A DNA stretch of 64,000 nucleotides from Tyzzerella sp. (lineage in GTDB: Bacteria > Bacillota > Clostridia > Lachnospirales > Anaerotignaceae), in assembly GCA_019415525.1 (NCBI GenBank), contig DXZA01000067.1, positions 124,001 to 188,000 of the forward strand. The letters run 5' to 3'. Every line of letters starts with the position of its first letter. Within the stretch, counting starts at the first letter, position 1. The notes below the pieces were generated by a model that made no database searches, was not told the origin of the DNA, and was given only the letters and a program-made list of their open reading frames with translations. Shown here one piece after another: positions 61,188 to 64,000 of this stretch. The position numbers were made by a program, and so were the translations under genes.

Positions 61188-62786
61188 ATGAATTTTTTAC
61201 GTTCTAGCGGTGTACTTTTGCATCCTGTAAGTTTTCCTTCATGCTATGGAATTGGGGATTTAGGAGAAAGTGGATATAAATTTATTGACTTTCTTGAAAA
61301 AGCAGGTCAAACACTTTGGCAGGTTTTACCTTTAGGACCTACAAGCTTTGGGGATTCACCATATCAAAGTTTTTCTACATTCGCAGGTAATATACTTCTT
61401 ATAAGTCCAGATATACTTATAAAAAAAGGACTTCTTGAAGAAAGTATAAAAAATGAAATACCACAATTTTCAAATGATAAAATTGATTATGGAAATGTTA
61501 TAAAATATAAAACAAGTCTTTATAAAAAAGCTTTTGAAAAATTTAAAAAAACAAAAAATAAAGATTTTGATGAATTTTGTGAAAAAAACAAAAATTGGCT
61601 TGAAGATTATGCCCTTTTCGTTTCTTTAAAAGATTATTTTATAGAAGAAAGAAAAAACGAATGGGAATCACAAGAATTTAAAAAATTCTGTAAAAAAACA
61701 AAGGGAAAACTTTCCGAAAATGTTCAAAAAGATTATTATTATGGTGCAGTTTGGAGCACTTGGCCAATAGGTCTTATAAAAAGAGAATCATCAGTAATTA
61801 AAAAATGGCAAACAAAGCTTGCTGACTCAATACTTTATTATAAATTTCTTCAATTTGAATTTTTTGAAGAATGGTTTGCACTTAAAAAATATGCAAATTC
61901 AAAAGATATAAAAATAATAGGTGATATTCCTATTTTTGTTGCTTATGATAGTGCTGATGCTTGGGCAAATCCAAAAAATTATTATATGGACTCTGAAGGT
62001 TTCCCTACACTTGTTGCAGGTGTTCCACCAGATTATTTTTCAGCAACAGGACAGCTTTGGGGAAATCCTTTATATAAATGGAGTGAGCATAAAAATAGTA
62101 AATATAGATGGTGGATAGATAGAATAAAATCTGTACTTTCTATGGTTGATATTGTAAGAATAGACCATTTTAGAGGATTTGAAAGTTTTTGGCAAATTCC
62201 TTTCGGAGAAGAAACAGCTATTAATGGAAAATGGACAAAAGGCCCAGGAGCTGACCTTTTCAATGCAATAAAAAAAGAACTTGGAACTCTTCCTATAATT
62301 GCAGAAGACCTTGGTATTATAACTGATGAAGTTAATGAACTTAGAGATAAACTTCAATTTCCTGGAATGAAAGTATTGCAGTTTGCTTTTGATGACTCAG
62401 AAAATAACGATTATCTTCCACATAATTATGACAAAAATTGTGTTGCATATACAGGAACTCATGATAACGATACAACTCTTGGCTGGTATAGAAATACAAA
62501 TGAAAATGAAAAAGATAAATTAAGAAGATATCTAAACGTAAGTGGAGAAAATGTTTCTTGGGACCTTATAAGACTTGCTATGTCATCAACTGCTGTATTC
62601 TCAATATTCCCTCTTCAAGATGTTATGAAACTTGATGAAAGTGCAAGAATGAACACACCTTCTGTTGCTGGTGGAAATTGGCAATGGAGATATACTGATG
62701 ATATGTTAAAAGAAGAATATGCAAATGGTCTTATGTACTTAACAAAACTTTTTGCAAGAAAAACAACAGTAAAAGAAACTAAATAA
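61188..62786 (+). CDS. malQ: 4-alpha-glucanotransferase (amylomaltase, GH77)
   Basis: It moves alpha-1,4-glucan chains in maltodextrin or glycogen metabolism. The 532-residue product starts RSSGVLLHPVSFPSCYGIGD. The catalytic residues lie in RIDHFRGF (Asp nucleophile), IAEDLGII (Glu acid/base) and GTHDNDTTLGWY (Asp stabiliser). Near the end is NTPSVAGGNWQWR. Full length. GGGGG lies about 9 nt before the ATG. No other glycogen genes are in the window. Confidence 0.95.
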   Translation: MNFLRSSGVLLHPVSFPSCYGIGDLGESGYKFIDFLEKAGQTLWQVLPLGPTSFGDSPYQSFSTFAGNILLISPDILIKKGLLEESIKNEIPQFSNDKIDYGNVIKYKTSLYKKAFEKFKKTKNKDFDEFCEKNKNWLEDYALFVSLKDYFIEERKNEWESQEFKKFCKKTKGKLSENVQKDYYYGAVWSTWPIGLIKRESSVIKKWQTKLADSILYYKFLQFEFFEEWFALKKYANSKDIKIIGDIPIFVAYDSADAWANPKNYYMDSEGFPTLVAGVPPDYFSATGQLWGNPLYKWSEHKNSKYRWWIDRIKSVLSMVDIVRIDHFRGFESFWQIPFGEETAINGKWTKGPGADLFNAIKKELGTLPIIAEDLGIITDEVNELRDKLQFPGMKVLQFAFDDSENNDYLPHNYDKNCVAYTGTHDNDTTLGWYRNTNENEKDKLRRYLNVSGENVSWDLIRLAMSSTAVFSIFPLQDVMKLDESARMNTPSVAGGNWQWRYTDDMLKEEYANGLMYLTKLFARKTTVKETK

Positions 62787-62787
62787 T

Positions 62788-62826
62788 AAAAAAGATGTAA
62801 AAGCAAAATGCTTTTACATCTTTTTT
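62788..62826. terminator. Bidirectional terminator between malQ and pncB
   Basis: An 18-bp perfect inverted repeat (62788-62805 with 62809-62826) with an AAA loop; T-runs on both strands, between convergent genes. Confidence 0.92.
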
Positions 62827-64000
62827 TTATTTACTAAGTTCTTCTATAAGTTCATGTTTTAAATTATAAAGCTTTTCTGAAAGGTCAACCGGTACTATAT
62901 GAGGATTTTTAAGACGTCTATGCTCGTCCCAAAGTGTATCAAGTTCTTTATCACAATATTTTTTAATATCCATTGTTTTTGGTGATTCATACACACATTC
63001 ACCATTTTTAAATATTGGAACAAGAAGTTCTCTTATATAATATTCTCCAGGTTTAAGAGTCATTTTTTTCCATTTAGCACTTGAATCAAAAAGTTTTAAT
63101 GGTTTTGTTGTATCTATTGTTTCATCTTCAAGTGTTATAAGGTCTGCTTTTATCTTATTTGTATTTTTATCATATATACGGAATATTTTTTTAATACCAG
63201 GGTTTGTAACTTTTTCAGTATTATTTGAAAGTTTAATTTTAGGTACAAATTCACCTTTCTCATTTGTTTCTGCTGCAAGTTTATAAACTCCTCCAAAGGC
63301 AGGACAATCATCGCTTGTTATAAGTTTTGTACCAACTCCCCAAAGATGTATTTGTGCATTCTGTAATTTAAGGCTAGCAATAAGATTTTCATCAAGGTCA
63401 CTTGATGCACTTATAACAGCATCTTTAAATCCGGCCTCATCAAGCATTATTCTTGCTTTTTTTGAAAGATATGCAAGGTCACCACTATCAAGTCTTATAC
63501 CATAATTTTTAAGTTCAATTCCTTTTTCTCTCATTTCACTAAATACTTTTATAGCATTTGGTACACCAGATTCAAGAGTGTTATATGTGTCTACAAGAAG
63601 TGTACAAGCATTAGGGAAAAGGTCTGCATATTTTCTAAATGCTGTAAGTTCATCTGGGAAACTCATTACCCAACTATGAGCATGTGTACCTTTTACAGGC
63701 ACATCAAAAAGACGACCTGTAAGAACATTACTTGTACCAACACAACCACCGATTACGGCTGCTCTTGCTCCATATGTTCCGGCATCAGGTCCTTGTGCTC
63801 TTCTAAGTCCAAATTCAAGTACAGGGTCACCTTCTGCTGCCCATACAACCCTTGCTGCCTTTGTTGCTATAAGACTTTGATGATTTATTATATTTAAAAG
63901 AGCTGTTTCTATAAGCTGTGCTTCCATTATAGGTGCTGTTATACGCATAAGAGGTTCATGAGGAAATACAACTGTTCCTTCAGGTATTGCATATATATCA
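62827..64000 (-). CDS. pncB: Nicotinate phosphoribosyltransferase, 5' end cut by window edge
   Basis: It joins nicotinate to PRPP to form nicotinate mononucleotide for NAD salvage. About 390 residues are visible; the frame stays open to base 64000, so the start is outside. Motifs: RRAQGPDAGTYGARAAVIGG, GTHAHSWVMSF (the phosphorylated histidine region), YGIRLDSGDLAYLSKKAR and GVGTKLITSDDCPAFGGVYK. The C-terminal part is the usual extra domain of this group. It ends at the terminator shared with malQ. Confidence 0.95.
   Translation of the reverse strand, partial: DIYAIPEGTVVFPHEPLMRITAPIMEAQLIETALLNIINHQSLIATKAARVVWAAEGDPVLEFGLRRAQGPDAGTYGARAAVIGGCVGTSNVLTGRLFDVPVKGTHAHSWVMSFPDELTAFRKYADLFPNACTLLVDTYNTLESGVPNAIKVFSEMREKGIELKNYGIRLDSGDLAYLSKKARIMLDEAGFKDAVISASSDLDENLIASLKLQNAQIHLWGVGTKLITSDDCPAFGGVYKLAAETNEKGEFVPKIKLSNNTEKVTNPGIKKIFRIYDKNTNKIKADLITLEDETIDTTKPLKLFDSSAKWKKMTLKPGEYYIRELLVPIFKNGECVYESPKTMDIKKYCDKELDTLWDEHRRLKNPHIVPVDLSEKLYNLKHELIEELSK

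Overview
The window is a chromosomal segment of a low-GC, anaerobic, endospore-forming Clostridia bacterium, probably of the Lachnospirales type. The reasons are the A+T-rich sequence with TTG/GTG starts and strong AGGAGG ribosome binding sites, the zinc-type S14, a long L17, a CD1247-type zinc-ribbon protein beside efp, and the sporulation genes cotJABC and spoIIP. Only one conserved tRNA gene is present and there is no 16S, so genus is not claimed.

Region 1 (1-22.2 kb, minus strand) holds the translation super-operons. Reading with transcription, the str genes come first: rpsL-rpsG-fusA-tuf, with a promoter before rpsL and a second one before tuf. The S10/spc/alpha cluster follows, rpsJ through adk, map, infA, rpmJ, rpsM, rpsK, rpsD, rpoA and rplQ. 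It starts at a sigma-A promoter near 17.22-17.25 kb and ends at a terminator after rplQ. A small membrane protein gene and ecfA1 (cut by the window edge) lie downstream. Region 2 (22.5-30.4 kb) is rpoB-rpoC with its own promoter and a leader of about 340 nt; rplJ/rplL are not adjacent. Region 3 (30.6-33.9 kb) holds a CD1247-like protein, efp, a YqeG-type HAD phosphatase, an MBL hydrolase, a 36-aa orphan, tRNA-Arg(ACG) and a RidA protein.

Region 4 (34.0-51.4 kb) is the highlight. The spore-coat operon cotJA-cotJB-cotJC is interrupted inside cotJC by a 16,220-bp element. The element ends with a large serine recombinase gene that abuts the 3' fragment of cotJC. A 9-bp direct repeat (GCAGCAGAA) marks both junctions. 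Joining the junctions restores one continuous 201-codon cotJC. The reconstructed circle junction has two 23-nt imperfect inverted arms centred exactly on a GA dinucleotide, as expected for an attP of a TnpX/TndX-type serine recombinase. The element carries a RepA-type initiator with a duplicated C-terminal domain, a giant methylase/helicase gene with an in-frame TGA, an overprinted tnpV, mobC and a MOB-type relaxase. It also carries an oriT-like GC-rich structure, iteron-like repeats, a RelB/YoeB toxin-antitoxin pair, a divergent XRE/HTH switch with repeated operators, and a secreted YiiX-like cargo gene. No type IV secretion genes are present. It is therefore a mobilizable element that has split a mother-cell gene, in the same arrangement as skin-type elements that are excised during sporulation. 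Excision itself is a prediction.

Region 5 (51.4-64.0 kb) holds a secreted stalk-domain protein, a DapL-like aminotransferase, FtsH, SpoIIP, Ppk1 with a divergent Ppx/GppA-HD protein, a small lipoprotein, MalQ, and nicotinate phosphoribosyltransferase cut by the right edge.
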